In this document: positions 20,311-29,190 of the stretch, piece after piece | Position numbering within the stretch: the stretch's first letter is position 1 | How the letters are laid out: every line of letters starts with the position of its first letter | The notes under the pieces: model-generated | Seen by the model: the letters and a program-made list of their open reading frames with translations, nothing else | Told to the model about the DNA's origin: nothing | The model's database searches: none | DNA from: Brevundimonas guildfordensis | Lineage (GTDB): Bacteria; Pseudomonadota; Alphaproteobacteria; Caulobacterales; Caulobacteraceae | Length of the DNA: 64,000 nucleotides | Assembly (NCBI RefSeq): GCF_014836405.1 | Contig: NZ_JACSQU010000001.1 | Span: 434,001-498,000, forward strand | Reading direction: 5' to 3' | Program-made: the position numbers and the translations under genes

Positions 20311-20756
20311 CCTGCGATTAGCCTGTCCGTGGGGGTCAGGCGCTCGCTGTAGGGTCGCATAGTCCAACGCAAGGCGGCCGCCCCCAGTAGAGGCGCGATC
20401 TGGCCATAGGCTCGCCGACCCGGATCGAGCGCGCGTCTCAGGGCTGCGGTTTCGTCTAGTGTCAGGGGCGGCTGGGACATGGCCAGAACCCTCTGAAGCC
20501 GGAACCGCACGGTCTCGCGCCACGCTTCATGCGGAACGGCCTGGCACGGACTGACGGTCAGTAGCCGCAGGAACTCGTCGAGCCCCGGCGACGCCCCTTC
20601 CATCGCGTAGACTATGACGCCGTCGACCGTCACCATGACGCCGGCCAGGCTGAGGCTGCGCGCCTGGTCGCGGCGCATGTCAGTCAGTGCGGGCCATCGC
20701 GCGGCGTCCAGGAAACCGGAGGGAGGCCGAGCTAGAAAAACGGCGCTTTGCAGCAC
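20307..20756 (-). CDS. BLUF-like (degenerate) sensor domain protein, tentative
   Basis: I do not recognise this 149-residue protein with certainty. The first 85 residues follow the pattern of a BLUF blue-light sensor: a beta strand MLQSAVFLAR, a helix, then LSLAGVMVTVDGVIVYAMEG, which resembles the ITGxLxYxxGxFxQxLEG stretch. Key flavin residues appear replaced: Phe7 where BLUF has Tyr, and Tyr where BLUF has Gln. If it is a BLUF fold, it may not bind FAD normally. I chose GTG 20756 because GAGG lies six bases upstream, although TTG 20768 is also possible. It is divergent from a response regulator. Confidence 0.55.
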   Translation of the reverse strand: MLQSAVFLARPPSGFLDAARWPALTDMRRDQARSLSLAGVMVTVDGVIVYAMEGASPGLDEFLRLLTVSPCQAVPHEAWRETVRFRLQRVLAMSQPPLTLDETAALRRALDPGRRAYGQIAPLLGAAALRWTMRPYSERLTPTDRLIAG

Positions 20757-20773
20757 GTCGAGCCTCAACGCAT

Positions 20774-20798
20774 CAGCGGCATATCGAAGATACCGCTG
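20774..20798. promoter_or_regulatory. imperfect inverted repeat between divergent regulator genes
   Basis: A 25-bp imperfect palindrome has outer arms CAGCGG and CCGCTG (six pairs) and inner arms TATC and GATA around GAA, with a two-base bulge. It lies in the spacer between the BLUF-like gene and the response-regulator gene, where a shared operator would be expected. It could also act as an RNA hairpin. No binding protein can be assigned from sequence. Confidence 0.35.
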
Positions 20799-20873
20799 GC
20801 CATGCGCACAGGCGGATCAACTGCGTGCGACTACGAGGTTTTCACGCAGGAAAGCTTGCGTATTTTCAAACGT

Positions 20874-21485
20874 ATGATGCTTGATAGCCTAGCTGACGAA
20901 CGAAATGCTCAGGTCACGAACAGAGCGGGGCGCCCTATCACTGAAGTCGCCATCATCGATGATGACCGATCGCTGCTGGAACTGACAGTTCTGGCGGTGC
21001 GCGAGGCAGGCTTTTCCGCTGTCGGCTTTCACGAACCTCTTGACGCCCTGATGTGGGCCTCTGACGCCGAGCCGACCTGCATCATCGCGGATTTGAAGAT
21101 GCCGGGTGTGGAAGGCCTGGACCTGGTGGCGGCGTTCTGCGCCCTCAACCGCCACGCTGTGGTGATTGTGAGCGCCTTCGTCGACGTGCGGACAACGGTC
21201 GATGCCATGCGGTTAGGCGTCGATGACGTCCTGCCCAAGCCCGCGTCTGGTGAGGAGTTGGTTCGCGCGCTCCGGCGGGGCATGGCGGCGCTGGCTTCGA
21301 CGCCGTTGCGCGAAGAGCTGACGTTCACCCGTCGCGAGCGACAAGTCGCCGAAATGCTGGTCGAGGGGCTGACGACCAAGCAGATCGCGCAGAACCTGGA
21401 GCTAAGTCCGCGGACAGTCGAGTTTTTCCGGGCCAGCCTGCTGCGCAAGACCCAGTCGCCCAACTCTGCGGCCTTGGCGCGCTGA
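20874..21485 (+). CDS. FixJ/NarL-type response regulator, orphan
   Basis: This is a two-domain transcription regulator. The N-terminal receiver domain has the acidic pair D30 and D31, phosphoacceptor D73 (ADLKMPG) and the conserved Lys in LPKPAS. A C-terminal LuxR-type helix-turn-helix starts at LTFTRRERQVAEMLVEGLTTKQIAQ. The frame is open to 20748. I start at ATG 20874 (203 residues), which leaves a normal divergent spacer, but no strong Shine-Dalgarno fixes the start. No histidine kinase gene is adjacent. A direct-repeat promoter region lies just downstream. Confidence 0.85.
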   Translation: MMLDSLADERNAQVTNRAGRPITEVAIIDDDRSLLELTVLAVREAGFSAVGFHEPLDALMWASDAEPTCIIADLKMPGVEGLDLVAAFCALNRHAVVIVSAFVDVRTTVDAMRLGVDDVLPKPASGEELVRALRRGMAALASTPLREELTFTRRERQVAEMLVEGLTTKQIAQNLELSPRTVEFFRASLLRKTQSPNSAALAR

Positions 21486-21513
21486 CGCGTCTCGGCTTTC
21501 TGGCGAAATGAAG

Positions 21514-21542
21514 TTGACGAGAACAAAGGGGCAACATAGAAC
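21514..21542 (+). promoter_or_regulatory. candidate housekeeping promoter upstream of micro-ORF and dnaE
   Basis: TTGACG at 21514-21519 and TAGAAC at 21537-21542 are separated by exactly 17 bp. TTGACG fits the -35 known for Caulobacter-type sigma-70 promoters, and the -10 shares four of six bases with TATAAT. Transcription would start near 21549, ahead of the 29-codon ORF and dnaE. It is overlapped by the two direct repeats listed next. Confidence 0.5.
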
Positions 21543-21555
21543 AAACGGGCAACAT
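21521..21555 (+). repeat. tandem 17-bp direct repeats over a promoter
   Basis: GAACAAAGGGGCAACAT (21521-21537) and GAACAAACGGGCAACAT (21539-21555) match at 16 of 17 positions and repeat with an 18-bp period. The first copy lies in the -35/-10 spacer of the candidate promoter and the second covers the expected start site. This arrangement suggests binding sites for a regulator that controls the micro-ORF and dnaE transcript. The upstream response regulator is an obvious but unproven candidate. Confidence 0.7.
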
Positions 21556-21575
21556 TTGATCTGGGGATAAAATCA

Positions 21576-21665
21576 ATGACGCGTTGGGTGAGGGATCTGC
21601 TGTCGCTTGCGTCCTGCGGCGGCTTCGTCTGGATGGTCTGGCAGGCGGCCTTCCTGGTGACATGA
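21576..21665 (+). CDS. 29-residue membrane micro-ORF upstream of dnaE
   Basis: This short ORF starts at ATG 21576 and encodes 29 residues. A charged N-terminus (MTRWVRD) is followed by one hydrophobic helix (LLSLASCGGFVWMVWQAAFLV). A purine-rich GGGGATAA sits seven bases upstream as a likely ribosome site, and a promoter candidate lies in front of that. The amino-acid pattern is that of a single-pass membrane microprotein. I cannot name it. It ends 29 bp before dnaE and could also work as a leader peptide for it. Confidence 0.5.
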   Translation: MTRWVRDLLSLASCGGFVWMVWQAAFLVT

Positions 21666-21694
21666 CCGCGCCCCACTGAAGGGCGACTCCCTGC

Positions 21695-24600
21695 ATGATG
21701 AAGAAGCGTCGTCTAAGCGGCGCTGCGATGCGGAGTTTTCGATTGGCGGATGCGGTGAACAGTCAGGGCTTTGTCCACCTGCGGGTCCGCAGCGCCTATT
21801 CGCTTCTGGAAGGGGCGATCAAGGCGAGCAAGATCGGCAAGATGGCCGCTGAGGCGGGCATGCCGGCGGTGGGGGTGGCGGACCGAGCCAATCTGTTCGG
21901 CGCCCTGGAATTCAGCCAGACGACCAAGGATGCAGGCGTGCAGCCGATCGTCGCCTGCGCCCTGCCTGTGCTCGACATCGGCGGGCAGGTCGCCCAGCGC
22001 TGGGCCAAGACGCCGACGGTCGTGCTGATCGCCCAGAACGAGCAGGGCTGGCTCAATCTTTGCGCCCTGTCGTCCGCCGCCTACCTCGACGCGGGCGAGA
22101 TGGCCGAGCCGGGGGTGCCCTGGGGACAGGTTGTGGATAAGTCGGAAGGACTGATCCTGCTGTCCGGCGGACCTGACGGCCCCATTGATCCTTTGTTCGT
22201 TCAGAAGAAGCCGGGCGAAGCCGCCGCCGCCCTTGATGAGATGAAGCGGGTCTTCGGCGATCGGTTCTATGTCGAGCTTCAGCGTCACGGCCTGTCCAGC
22301 GAGACGGTGGCCGAGGGAGGGCTGGTCGAATGGGCTTACGCTAACGATGTCCCGCTGGTGGCGACCAATGACGTCTATTACGCCAAGGCGGCGCAGGCGA
22401 AGTCGCACGACGCCTTGCTCTGCATCTCCGACGGCGCCTTCACGGGGCAGGAGGACCGCCGCCGCGTTACCGGCGAACACTGGTTCAAGTCGGCCGAGGC
22501 CATGCGCGAGCTTTTCGCCGACCTGCCCGAGGCCTGCGACAGCACCATTCAGATCGCCCGCCGCTGCGCCTTCCTGGTCAAGACGCACAAGCCGATCCTG
22601 CCGCGCTTCGACACGGGCGCGGGTAGGTCGGAGGGGGACGAACTGGCGCACCAGGCGCGCGAGGGGCTGAAAGCGCGGCTTGAAAAGAACAAGGCCTATG
22701 CGCCTGAGGAAGACTATTGGGCGCGTCTCGAATGGGAAGTCGGGATCATCCAGCAGATGGGCTTCCCCGGCTACTTCCTGATCGTTGCCGACTTCATCAA
22801 ATGGGCCAAGCTGCACGACATCCCGGTCGGGCCTGGGCGGGGTTCGGGCGCGGGCTCCCTGGTGGCCTGGTCGCTGACCATCACCGACCTGGACCCCTTG
22901 CGGTTCGGCCTGCTGTTCGAGCGCTTCCTGAACCCCGAACGGGTGTCCATGCCCGACTTCGATATCGACTTCTGTCAGGAGCGACGCGAAGAGGTCATCG
23001 ACTACGTTCAGGACCATTACGGCAAGGACCGGGTGGCCCAGATCATCACCTTCGGCACCCTGCAGGCGCGCGCCGTGCTGCGCGACGTCGGTCGGGTGCT
23101 GCAGATGCCGCTGGGCCAGGTGGACCGTCTGGCCAAGATGGTGCCGGCCAACCCCGCCAATCCTGTCACCCTGGCCCAGGCCATCGATCTTGAGCCGCGC
23201 CTGCGCGAGGCGCGCGACGCGGAGGCCTCGGTCAAGGCGCTGCTGGAGACGGCGCTGGAGCTTGAGGGGCTGTACCGCAACGCCTCGACCCACGCCGCAG
23301 GCATCGTCATCGGCGACCGGCCGCTGACGGAACTGGTGCCTCTGTATCAGGACCCGCGCTCCACCATCCCGGCCAGCCAGTTCAACATGAAGTGGGTCGA
23401 GCCGGCGGGCCTGGTGAAGTTCGACTTCCTGGGCCTGAAGACCCTGACGGTGCTGGATCGGGCCAAGGGCTATCTGGAACGGCGCGGCGCGGCGCAGGAC
23501 TGGGGCCTGCTGCCGCTGGACGATCCCAAGACCTATGAGCTGATGGCCTCGGGCCAGACGGTCGGGGTGTTCCAGCTGGAATCCCAGGGCATGCGCGACA
23601 CCCTGCGCAAGATGCGCTGCGGTTCGATCGAGGAAATCACCGCCCTGATCTCCCTCTACCGGCCGGGGCCGATGGAGATGATCGACACCTATATCGACCG
23701 GAAGTTCGGCCGCGCCGAGGTCGATTATCTGCACCCCAGTCTGAAGGAGGTGCTGACCGAAACCTACGGCGTCATCATCTACCAGGAACAGGTGATGAAG
23801 ATCGCCCAGATCCTGGCCGGCTACAGCCTGGGCGAGGCCGACCTGCTGCGTCGCGCGATGGGCAAGAAGAAGAAGGAGGAGATGGATTTCCAGCGCCTCC
23901 GCTTCGTCAAGGGGGCGTCCGAGAAGGGGGTGCCGGAGAGCCAGTCCGGCTCCATCTTCGACCTGGTGGCCAAGTTCGCGGGCTATGGCTTCAACAAGTC
24001 ACACGCGGCGGCCTATGCGCTGATCTCGTTCCAGACGGGCTGGCTGAAGGCCAATCATCCGGTCGAATTCTTCGCCGCCTCCATGAGCCTGGACTTGTCG
24101 AACACGGACAAGCTGGCGGTCTTCTATCAGGACTGCCGCCGGTTCGAGGTCCCGGTGCTGGCGCCCGACATCAACCGCTCGTCCGCCGACTTCGACGTGG
24201 CGTGGAAGGACGGGCAGGGCAGCGTACTGTATGCGCTCGGCGCCATCCGCAACGTTGGCCTGGAGGCGATGCGCCACGTCGTCGAGGTGCGCGAGACTGG
24301 CGGGCCGTTCGCCGACATCTTCGACTTCCTGGAGCGGGTCGATCCCAAGGCCGTCAACAAGCGAGCGCTGGAAGGACTGGCGCGGGCGGGCGCCTTCGAC
24401 AGCATCCATCCGAACCGCCGCCAGCTGTTCGAGCAGGCAGACGTCCTGATCGCCTATTGCCAGAGCGTGGCGGCTGAACGCGCCTCGGCTCAGGTGAGCC
24501 TGTTCGGCGCCGATCAGGCAGGGGCCGCGCGTCCGCGTCTGAAGAGCGTCGAACAATGGGCCGGGCCGGACAAGCTGGACCAGGAGCTCTATGCTGTCGG

Positions 24601-25198
24601 CTTCTACCTGTCCGGCCACCCGCTGGAGGAGCTGACGCCCGCCTTGAAGCGCAAGCGGGTGACTTTCGTGGCCGAAGCGCAGGGGCTGGCCGAGGCAGGG
24701 CATGAAGCCTTCCAGATGGCCGGGGTGGTGCGTCGTCGTCAGGAACGCGCCAGCGCCCGAACCGGCGAGAAGTTCGCCTTCGTCACCTTCTCGGACCCGA
24801 CGGGCGAGTTCGAATGCCTGTTCCCGCCTGAACAGCTACGGCGTTGCCGCGAGGTTCTGGAGGTCGGGACCTCGGTTCTGGTCAGGGTGCGGGCCAAGGC
24901 GGCGGACGGGGAGGTGCGCTTCTTCGGCGACGACGCCACCCGCATGGACGTGCTGCTGGATGACGCTCAGATCGGGTTGCGGGTGGTTCTGTCTGCCCAG
25001 TCGGCGGACGCGGAGGCGCTGAAGGCCCGCTTGGACCGCGCGCGGGCGCAGGGCAAGGGCGGCGAGGTGTGGCTGCAGGCTACATTGGGCGGGCGCACCG
25101 AGGTGGAGATCAAACTGCCTGGACGATACCGGCTGGACGCGGCGTTGCGCGGCGCGTTGAAGTCGGCGCCGGGGGTGGTGATGCTGGAGGACGCCTGA
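21695..25198 (+). CDS. dnaE: DNA polymerase III subunit alpha
   Basis: This is the replicative C-family DNA polymerase, 1167 residues. An N-terminal PHP domain begins [15 protein letters not shown]. The palm motif PDFDIDF carries D421 and D423, and the third catalytic Asp is D577 (KFDFLGL). The finger and beta-binding regions and a C-terminal OB domain ([10 protein letters not shown]) follow. Length and layout fit DnaE1 and not the mutagenic DnaE2/ImuC, and no imuA or imuB is nearby. The start may be ATG 21695 (used here) or ATG 21728. The stop overlaps the next gene by one base. Confidence 0.96.
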   Translation: MMKKRRLSGAAMRSFRLADAVNSQGFVHLRVRSAYSLLEGAIKASKIGKMAAEAGMPAVGVADRANLFGALEFSQTTKDAGVQPIVACALPVLDIGGQVAQRWAKTPTVVLIAQNEQGWLNLCALSSAAYLDAGEMAEPGVPWGQVVDKSEGLILLSGGPDGPIDPLFVQKKPGEAAAALDEMKRVFGDRFYVELQRHGLSSETVAEGGLVEWAYANDVPLVATNDVYYAKAAQAKSHDALLCISDGAFTGQEDRRRVTGEHWFKSAEAMRELFADLPEACDSTIQIARRCAFLVKTHKPILPRFDTGAGRSEGDELAHQAREGLKARLEKNKAYAPEEDYWARLEWEVGIIQQMGFPGYFLIVADFIKWAKLHDIPVGPGRGSGAGSLVAWSLTITDLDPLRFGLLFERFLNPERVSMPDFDIDFCQERREEVIDYVQDHYGKDRVAQIITFGTLQARAVLRDVGRVLQMPLGQVDRLAKMVPANPANPVTLAQAIDLEPRLREARDAEASVKALLETALELEGLYRNASTHAAGIVIGDRPLTELVPLYQDPRSTIPASQFNMKWVEPAGLVKFDFLGLKTLTVLDRAKGYLERRGAAQDWGLLPLDDPKTYELMASGQTVGVFQLESQGMRDTLRKMRCGSIEEITALISLYRPGPMEMIDTYIDRKFGRAEVDYLHPSLKEVLTETYGVIIYQEQVMKIAQILAGYSLGEADLLRRAMGKKKKEEMDFQRLRFVKGASEKGVPESQSGSIFDLVAKFAGYGFNKSHAAAYALISFQTGWLKANHPVEFFAASMSLDLSNTDKLAVFYQDCRRFEVPVLAPDINRSSADFDVAWKDGQGSVLYALGAIRNVGLEAMRHVVEVRETGGPFADIFDFLERVDPKAVNKRALEGLARAGAFDSIHPNRRQLFEQADVLIAYCQSVAAERASAQVSLFGADQAGAARPRLKSVEQWAGPDKLDQELYAVGFYLSGHPLEELTPALKRKRVTFVAEAQGLAEAGHEAFQMAGVVRRRQERASARTGEKFAFVTFSDPTGEFECLFPPEQLRRCREVLEVGTSVLVRVRAKAADGEVRFFGDDATRMDVLLDDAQIGLRVVLSAQSADAEALKARLDRARAQGKGGEVWLQATLGGRTEVEIKLPGRYRLDAALRGALKSAPGVVMLEDA

Positions 25199-25563
25199 TG
25201 AGCGAGACGAGCGTGAAGACCCATGCCGGATCCTGCCACTGCGGCGCGGTGGCCTATGAAGTCGATGTCGGTCTGGATGGACTGGTCGAGTGCAACTGCT
25301 CCCATTGCTACCGCAAGGGGTTCGTTCTGGCCTTTGCGCCGCGCTCGGCCTTTCGGCTGACGAAGGGGGAGGGGGAGACGACCTCCTATTTCTTCAATCA
25401 GCACAAGATCGACCATCGCTTCTGCAAGACCTGCGGGGTGCAGCCGTTCGGTTACGGCGTAGCGCCGGACGGGAGCGAGGTGGCCGCCATCAATATCCGC
25501 ACCCTGACCGATATCGAGCCGTGGACCTGGACGGCGCAGCGCGTGGATGGCCGCAGCTTCTGA
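25198..25563 (+). CDS. GFA/CENP-V domain zinc protein (second copy)
   Basis: This 121-residue GFA-fold protein has zinc motifs C13-x-C15 (GSCHCGAVAYEV), CNCSHC near residue 32 and CKTC near residue 79. The family is named for glutathione-dependent formaldehyde activation, but for most members the substrate is not known. ATG 25198 overlaps the dnaE stop, so it is coupled to dnaE. It shares only the domain with the other GFA gene in this window, not close sequence identity. An intrinsic terminator candidate follows about 50 bp downstream. Confidence 0.87.
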   Translation: MSETSVKTHAGSCHCGAVAYEVDVGLDGLVECNCSHCYRKGFVLAFAPRSAFRLTKGEGETTSYFFNQHKIDHRFCKTCGVQPFGYGVAPDGSEVAAINIRTLTDIEPWTWTAQRVDGRSF

Positions 25564-25614
25564 TCCGGCTGTAATGTCGGCTCGCGGGACGATATCGGGC
25601 TCGCGGCTCCTGTT

Positions 25615-25645
25615 GCGGCCAGCTTGTTCGGCCGCTTGTGTTTTT
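25615..25645 (+). terminator. intrinsic terminator after the dnaE operon
   Basis: A perfect six-pair stem GCGGCC/GGCCGC with a nine-base loop (25621-25629) is followed by TTGTGTTTTT. It lies 51 bp after the GFA stop and before the rpsB promoter candidate, where the dnaE transcript should end. Confidence 0.6.
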
Positions 25646-25664
25646 CAGGCCTTTCGCCTATATG
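25636..25664 (+). promoter_or_regulatory. candidate rpsB promoter
   Basis: TTGTGT (25636-25641) and TATATG (25659-25664) are spaced by 17 bp. The -35 lies in the T-rich tail of the upstream terminator, so the two elements overlap. The predicted start near 25671 gives an rpsB leader of about 120 nt. Confidence 0.4.
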
Positions 25665-25670
25665 CGCGGC

Positions 25671-25791
25671 GCACTTCGCACGTGGGCGTGGCGCGGTCCG
25701 GGGAGACATCCCGGCCTGCACCGTTCCGAGGGATCAGTCGATCCTTTTAACCGCCCGCGCTAGGTTTGATCGGAAAAAGGAAAACACGATC
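25671..25791 (+). promoter_or_regulatory. rpsB 5' leader with hairpins
   Basis: This predicted untranslated leader contains two short stem-loops. One is CCGGG/CCCGG around 25719-25733. The second is GGATC-AGTC-GATCC followed by TTTT at 25731-25748. Ribosomal protein S2 is known to autoregulate its own operon in other bacteria, so structure here is expected. I cannot match it to a defined element. Confidence 0.35.
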
Positions 25792-26634
25792 ATGGCTCTG
25801 CCTGAATTCTCGATGCGTACGCTGCTGGAAGCCGGCGCTCACTTCGGCCACCAGACGCACCGCTGGAACCCGAAGATGGACCGCTACATCTTCGGCTCGC
25901 GCTCGAACATCCACATCATCGATCTGTCGCAGACGATGCCGCTGCTGCACCAGGCCCTGGTCGCCGTGCGCGACGTAGCCGCCAAGGGCGGTCGCGTGCT
26001 GTTCGTCGGCACCAAGCGTCAGGCCGCCGACCCGGTCGCGCAAGCCGCCACGCGCTGCGCCCAGTACTACATGAACAACCGCTGGCTGGGCGGCACCCTG
26101 ACCAACTGGCGCACCGTCTCGAACTCGATCCAGCGCCTGCGCGAGCTGGAAACCATCGTTGATGGCGGCGGCGAAGGCCGTAACAAGAAAGAGCTGCTGA
26201 CCCTGCAGCGCGAGAAGGACCGTCTGGAGCTGTCGCTGGGCGGCATCAAGGACATGGGTTCTGTGCCGGACATCATGTTCGTGATCGACACCAACAAGGA
26301 ATCGATCGCGATCCAGGAAGCCCGCAAGCTGAACATCCCGATCATCGCCATCCTGGACACCAACTCGGACCCGGACGGCATCACCTATCCGGTGCCGGGC
26401 AACGATGACGCCGCCCGCGCCATCCAGACCTACTGCGACCTGATCGCCGACGCCGTCCTGGACGGCCTGGCCGCCGGCGCCGCCGCTCAGGGCATCGACC
26501 TGGGCGCTTCGGAAGCTCCGGTTGAGCCGGCTCTGCGTGAAGCCGTCGTGGTCGAAGCCGAGGCCGCTCCGGCCGGTACGGAAGGCGCGGCTGAAGAGCT
26601 GGTCGCCGCCGAGGCCGAGAAGGTCGAAGGCTAA
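25792..26634 (+). CDS. rpsB: 30S ribosomal protein S2
   Basis: S2 is a structural protein of the small ribosomal subunit. The ATG at 25792 has an AAGGAAAA ribosome site, and the 280-residue product begins [21 protein letters not shown], the family start. Conserved stretches include [13 protein letters not shown] and [14 protein letters not shown]-terminal Ala/Glu-rich tail (about 245-280) extends beyond the core, as in other Caulobacterales. Frame readings upstream of 25792 run through the leader and are not real. tsf follows, the usual pairing. Confidence 0.98.
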   Translation: MALPEFSMRTLLEAGAHFGHQTHRWNPKMDRYIFGSRSNIHIIDLSQTMPLLHQALVAVRDVAAKGGRVLFVGTKRQAADPVAQAATRCAQYYMNNRWLGGTLTNWRTVSNSIQRLRELETIVDGGGEGRNKKELLTLQREKDRLELSLGGIKDMGSVPDIMFVIDTNKESIAIQEARKLNIPIIAILDTNSDPDGITYPVPGNDDAARAIQTYCDLIADAVLDGLAAGAAAQGIDLGASEAPVEPALREAVVVEAEAAPAGTEGAAEELVAAEAEKVEG

Positions 26635-26684
26635 GGACAGACGTTCTGGCGCCGCCGTGCGCCGGGCCGACGTCAACTTGACAT

Positions 26685-26717
26685 GCGGCCGGGCTAAACA
26701 GTCCGGCCGCCCATTTT
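26685..26717 (+). terminator. hairpin between rpsB and tsf
   Basis: GCGGCCGG (26685-26692) pairs with CCGGCCGC (26703-26710) around a ten-base loop and is followed by CCATTTT. It could be a partial terminator or attenuator that lowers tsf expression relative to rpsB, or a processing site. The T tract is short, so full termination is unlikely. Confidence 0.45.
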
Positions 26718-26735
26718 GAATTTCAGGAGAAGAAC

Positions 26736-27674
26736 ATGGCCGAGATCACTGCCGCCCTTGTGAAGGAGCTTCGCGAGCGTTCGGGCGTGGGCATGATGGA
26801 CTGCAAGAAGGCGCTGGTTGAGAACAACGGCGACATCGAAGCGGCCATCGACTGGCTGCGCGCCAAGGGTCTGTCCAAGGCCGCCAAGAAGGCCGACCGC
26901 GTCGCCGCCGAGGGCCTGGTGGCCGTCGCCGTGCGCGAGGACGGTAAGGGCGAAGTCGCCTCGGCCATCGAGTTCAACGCTGAAACCGACTTCGTGGCCC
27001 GCAACGACCTGTTCCAGGCTGCGGCCAAGGAATTCGCTCAACTGGGCCTGCACCACGAGGGCGTCGACGCCATCCACGGCGCGACCCTGGAAAACGGCAA
27101 GACCGTTGAGGCCGAAGTCACCAACCTGATCGCCACCATCGGCGAAAACATGCAGCTGCGTCGCGCGGCTCGCCTGTCGGTTGGCGAAGGCGCGGTTGCG
27201 ACCTACGTCCACAACGCCGTTTCGCCGGGCGTCGGCCGCATCGGCGTGCTGGTCGCCCTGGAAGGCGCTGGCGACAAGGAAGTCCTGCGTGAAGTGGGCC
27301 GCAAGATCGCCATGCACGTGGCGGCCACGGCTCCGCTGGCGCTGGACACCTCGGACCTGGATCCGGCCGCGATCGAGAAGGAACGCGCTGTCCTGATCGA
27401 GAAGGCTAAGGAAGAAGGCCGTCCGGAAAACATGATCGAGAAGATCGTGTCGGGCCAGATCGCCAAGTTCCAGAAGGACGTGGTGCTGACCAAGCAGCCG
27501 TTCGTCATGGACCCGGACGTGACCATCGAACAACTGGTCGCCAACACCGGCAAGGAGCTGGGCTCTGAGCTGAAGCTGGCCGGTTTCGTCCGCATGGCCC
27601 TGGGCGAAGGCGTCGAGAAATCCGACGCTCCCGACTTCGCGTCGGAAGTCGCCTCGATGACCGGCGGCAACTAA
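26736..27674 (+). CDS. tsf: elongation factor Ts
   Basis: EF-Ts exchanges GDP for GTP on EF-Tu. The 312-residue protein begins [27 protein letters not shown], with the classic UBA-like N-terminal domain, and has the core motif [12 protein letters not shown] (about residues 79-90) that inserts next to the EF-Tu nucleotide site. A strong AGGAGAAG ribosome site precedes ATG 26736. It lies between rpsB and pyrH in the order conserved in most proteobacteria. Confidence 0.98.
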   Translation: MAEITAALVKELRERSGVGMMDCKKALVENNGDIEAAIDWLRAKGLSKAAKKADRVAAEGLVAVAVREDGKGEVASAIEFNAETDFVARNDLFQAAAKEFAQLGLHHEGVDAIHGATLENGKTVEAEVTNLIATIGENMQLRRAARLSVGEGAVATYVHNAVSPGVGRIGVLVALEGAGDKEVLREVGRKIAMHVAATAPLALDTSDLDPAAIEKERAVLIEKAKEEGRPENMIEKIVSGQIAKFQKDVVLTKQPFVMDPDVTIEQLVANTGKELGSELKLAGFVRMALGEGVEKSDAPDFASEVASMTGGN

Positions 27675-27685
27675 GAAGACCTCTG

Positions 27686-27704
27686 CCTCCCCGTCGAGGG
27701 GAGG
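27686..27704. terminator. short perfect hairpin after tsf
   Basis: CCTCCCC and GGGGAGG form a perfect seven-pair stem around GTCGA, 12 bp after the tsf stop. No T tract follows on either strand. It may be an RNA-stabilising hairpin or a dispersed intergenic palindrome and not a true terminator. Confidence 0.4.
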
Positions 27705-27719
27705 GAGAATTATGCGTTT

Positions 27720-27757
27720 GGGCGCGTTCGGCTTTGAAGGCTGACGCGCCCTTCGTC
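27720..27757 (+). terminator. candidate terminator between tsf and pyrH
   Basis: GGGCGCGT (27720-27727) pairs with ACGCGCCC (27744-27751) over a 16-base loop, followed by TTCGTCT. The weak T tract makes this a moderate terminator candidate. It would separate rpsB-tsf from the pyrH-frr-uppS group. Confidence 0.4.
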
Positions 27758-27820
27758 TATGATGAGCCGCCGATTCACTTCGCGCGGATGCTAACCCCCT
27801 GTATCCACGGACCCTTGACC

Positions 27821-28558
27821 ATGCCCGACGCCCCCTCTGAGTTTCGTTACAAGCGCGTCCTGCTGAAGGTCTCGGGCGAGGTCCTGATGGGCGATCAGCC
27901 CTATGGCATCGACATGAAGACCGTGGACGTCGTCGCCGCCGCCGTCGCCGCCGTGGCGCGCCAGGGCGTCGAGATCTGCCTGGTCATCGGCGGGGGCAAC
28001 ATCTTCCGGGGCCTGTCCAAGGCGGCCGAGGGCATGGAACGCGCCAACGCCGACTACATGGGGATGCTGGCCACCATCATGAACGCCCTGGCCATGCAGG
28101 GCGCGCTGGAGAAGATCGGCGTCGACACGCGGGTCCAGAGCGCCATTCCGATGGCCGCTATCGCCGAACCCTACATCCGCCGCCGTGCGCTGCGTCACCT
28201 GGAAAAGGGCCGTGTGGTGATCTTCGCCGCGGGCGTGGGCGCGCCGTTCTTCACCACGGACTCGGGCGCCGCCCTGCGCGCAGCAGAGATGAACTGCGAC
28301 GCCCTGCTGAAGGGCACCAGCGTCGACGGCGTCTATACGGCCGACCCCAAGAAAGACCCGACGGCGACGCGCTATGAAACGCTGACCTACCAGGACGTCC
28401 TGGCCAAGGACCTGCGGGTCATGGACGCCTCGGCCATCGCCCTGATGCGCGACAGCGGCATTCCGATCGTGGTCTTCTCGATTCGCGAGGAAGGTTCGCT
28501 TCACAAGACCTTGACGGGGCAGGGGACCTATACCGTCATCACCAACAAGCCCGCCTGA
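27821..28558 (+). CDS. pyrH: uridylate kinase (UMP kinase)
   Basis: PyrH phosphorylates UMP to UDP in pyrimidine nucleotide synthesis, as a hexamer of the amino-acid-kinase fold. I start at ATG 27821 (245 residues). An in-frame upstream ATG at 27734 would add 29 residues with no family counterpart. The glycine-rich phosphate loop [11 protein letters not shown] lies near residue 13, [10 protein letters not shown] near residue 56 and [17 protein letters not shown] near residue 140. No strong Shine-Dalgarno is visible before the chosen start. frr follows after 40 bp. Confidence 0.95.
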   Translation: MPDAPSEFRYKRVLLKVSGEVLMGDQPYGIDMKTVDVVAAAVAAVARQGVEICLVIGGGNIFRGLSKAAEGMERANADYMGMLATIMNALAMQGALEKIGVDTRVQSAIPMAAIAEPYIRRRALRHLEKGRVVIFAAGVGAPFFTTDSGAALRAAEMNCDALLKGTSVDGVYTADPKKDPTATRYETLTYQDVLAKDLRVMDASAIALMRDSGIPIVVFSIREEGSLHKTLTGQGTYTVITNKPA

Positions 28559-28598
28559 GCGGCTTCGCTATTCAACGACAGGACCAAGGACATTCGCC

Positions 28599-29156
28599 AT
28601 GGCCAAACCCGATCTCAAAACCTTTCGTGACCGGATGGAAAAGTCGGTCTCCTCGCTGAAGGACGACTATGCGGGCCTGCGAACGGGCCGCGCCAACGCA
28701 GGTCTGCTGGAGCCGGTCGTCGTCGAAGCCTATGGCGCGACCTCGCCGCTGACCGCCGTCGCCGCCATCAGCGTGCCGGAACCGCGCATGATCTCGGTCA
28801 GCGTCTGGGACAAGGGCATGGTGGTGTCGGTCGAGAAGGCGATCCGTTCGGCTGGTCTGGGACTCAACCCGATCGTCGACGGCCAGAACTTGCGCATTCC
28901 GATCCCGCCCCTGACCGAAGACCGCCGCAAGGATCTGGCCAAGCTGGCCGCCAAATACGCCGAGGACAAGAAGATCGCTGTGCGCAACGTGCGCCGCGAC
29001 GCCAACGACGAGCTGAAGAAGGCTGAAAAGGCCGGCGATATCAGCCAGGATGAACAGAAGAAGATGGAAGCCGAGGTCCAGAAGGACACCGACGCCGCCA
29101 TCAAGCGCATCGACGAGACCTTGAAGGCCAAGGAAGTCGAGATCATGCAGGTCTGA
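28599..29156 (+). CDS. frr: ribosome recycling factor
   Basis: RRF splits post-termination ribosomes together with EF-G. The protein has 185 residues, the standard length. Family features include [20 protein letters not shown] (residues 28-47), which covers the domain I/II hinge region, and the C-terminal three-helix bundle rich in Lys and Glu. The order pyrH-frr-uppS is conserved across alphaproteobacteria. The gene is closely flanked (34 bp) by uppS. Confidence 0.97.
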   Translation: MAKPDLKTFRDRMEKSVSSLKDDYAGLRTGRANAGLLEPVVVEAYGATSPLTAVAAISVPEPRMISVSVWDKGMVVSVEKAIRSAGLGLNPIVDGQNLRIPIPPLTEDRRKDLAKLAAKYAEDKKIAVRNVRRDANDELKKAEKAGDISQDEQKKMEAEVQKDTDAAIKRIDETLKAKEVEIMQV

Positions 29157-29190
29157 CGCCCTCGTCAGGTCTGTCCAAGGAAGGTCTCAT

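Noticed and set aside
21695..25198. dnaE as the mutagenic DnaE2/ImuC paralogue
   Set aside because: Length (1167 residues) and domain layout fit the replicative enzyme, and no imuA or imuB accompanies it.
26678..26683. TTGACA hexamer between rpsB and tsf as a tsf promoter
   Set aside because: At 16-18 bp spacing there is only the GC-rich hairpin arm and no acceptable -10, so I do not call a promoter.
27734..27820. N-terminal extension of PyrH from an upstream ATG
   Set aside because: The extra 29 residues have no counterpart in UMP kinases, and the region holds intergenic hairpin flanks.
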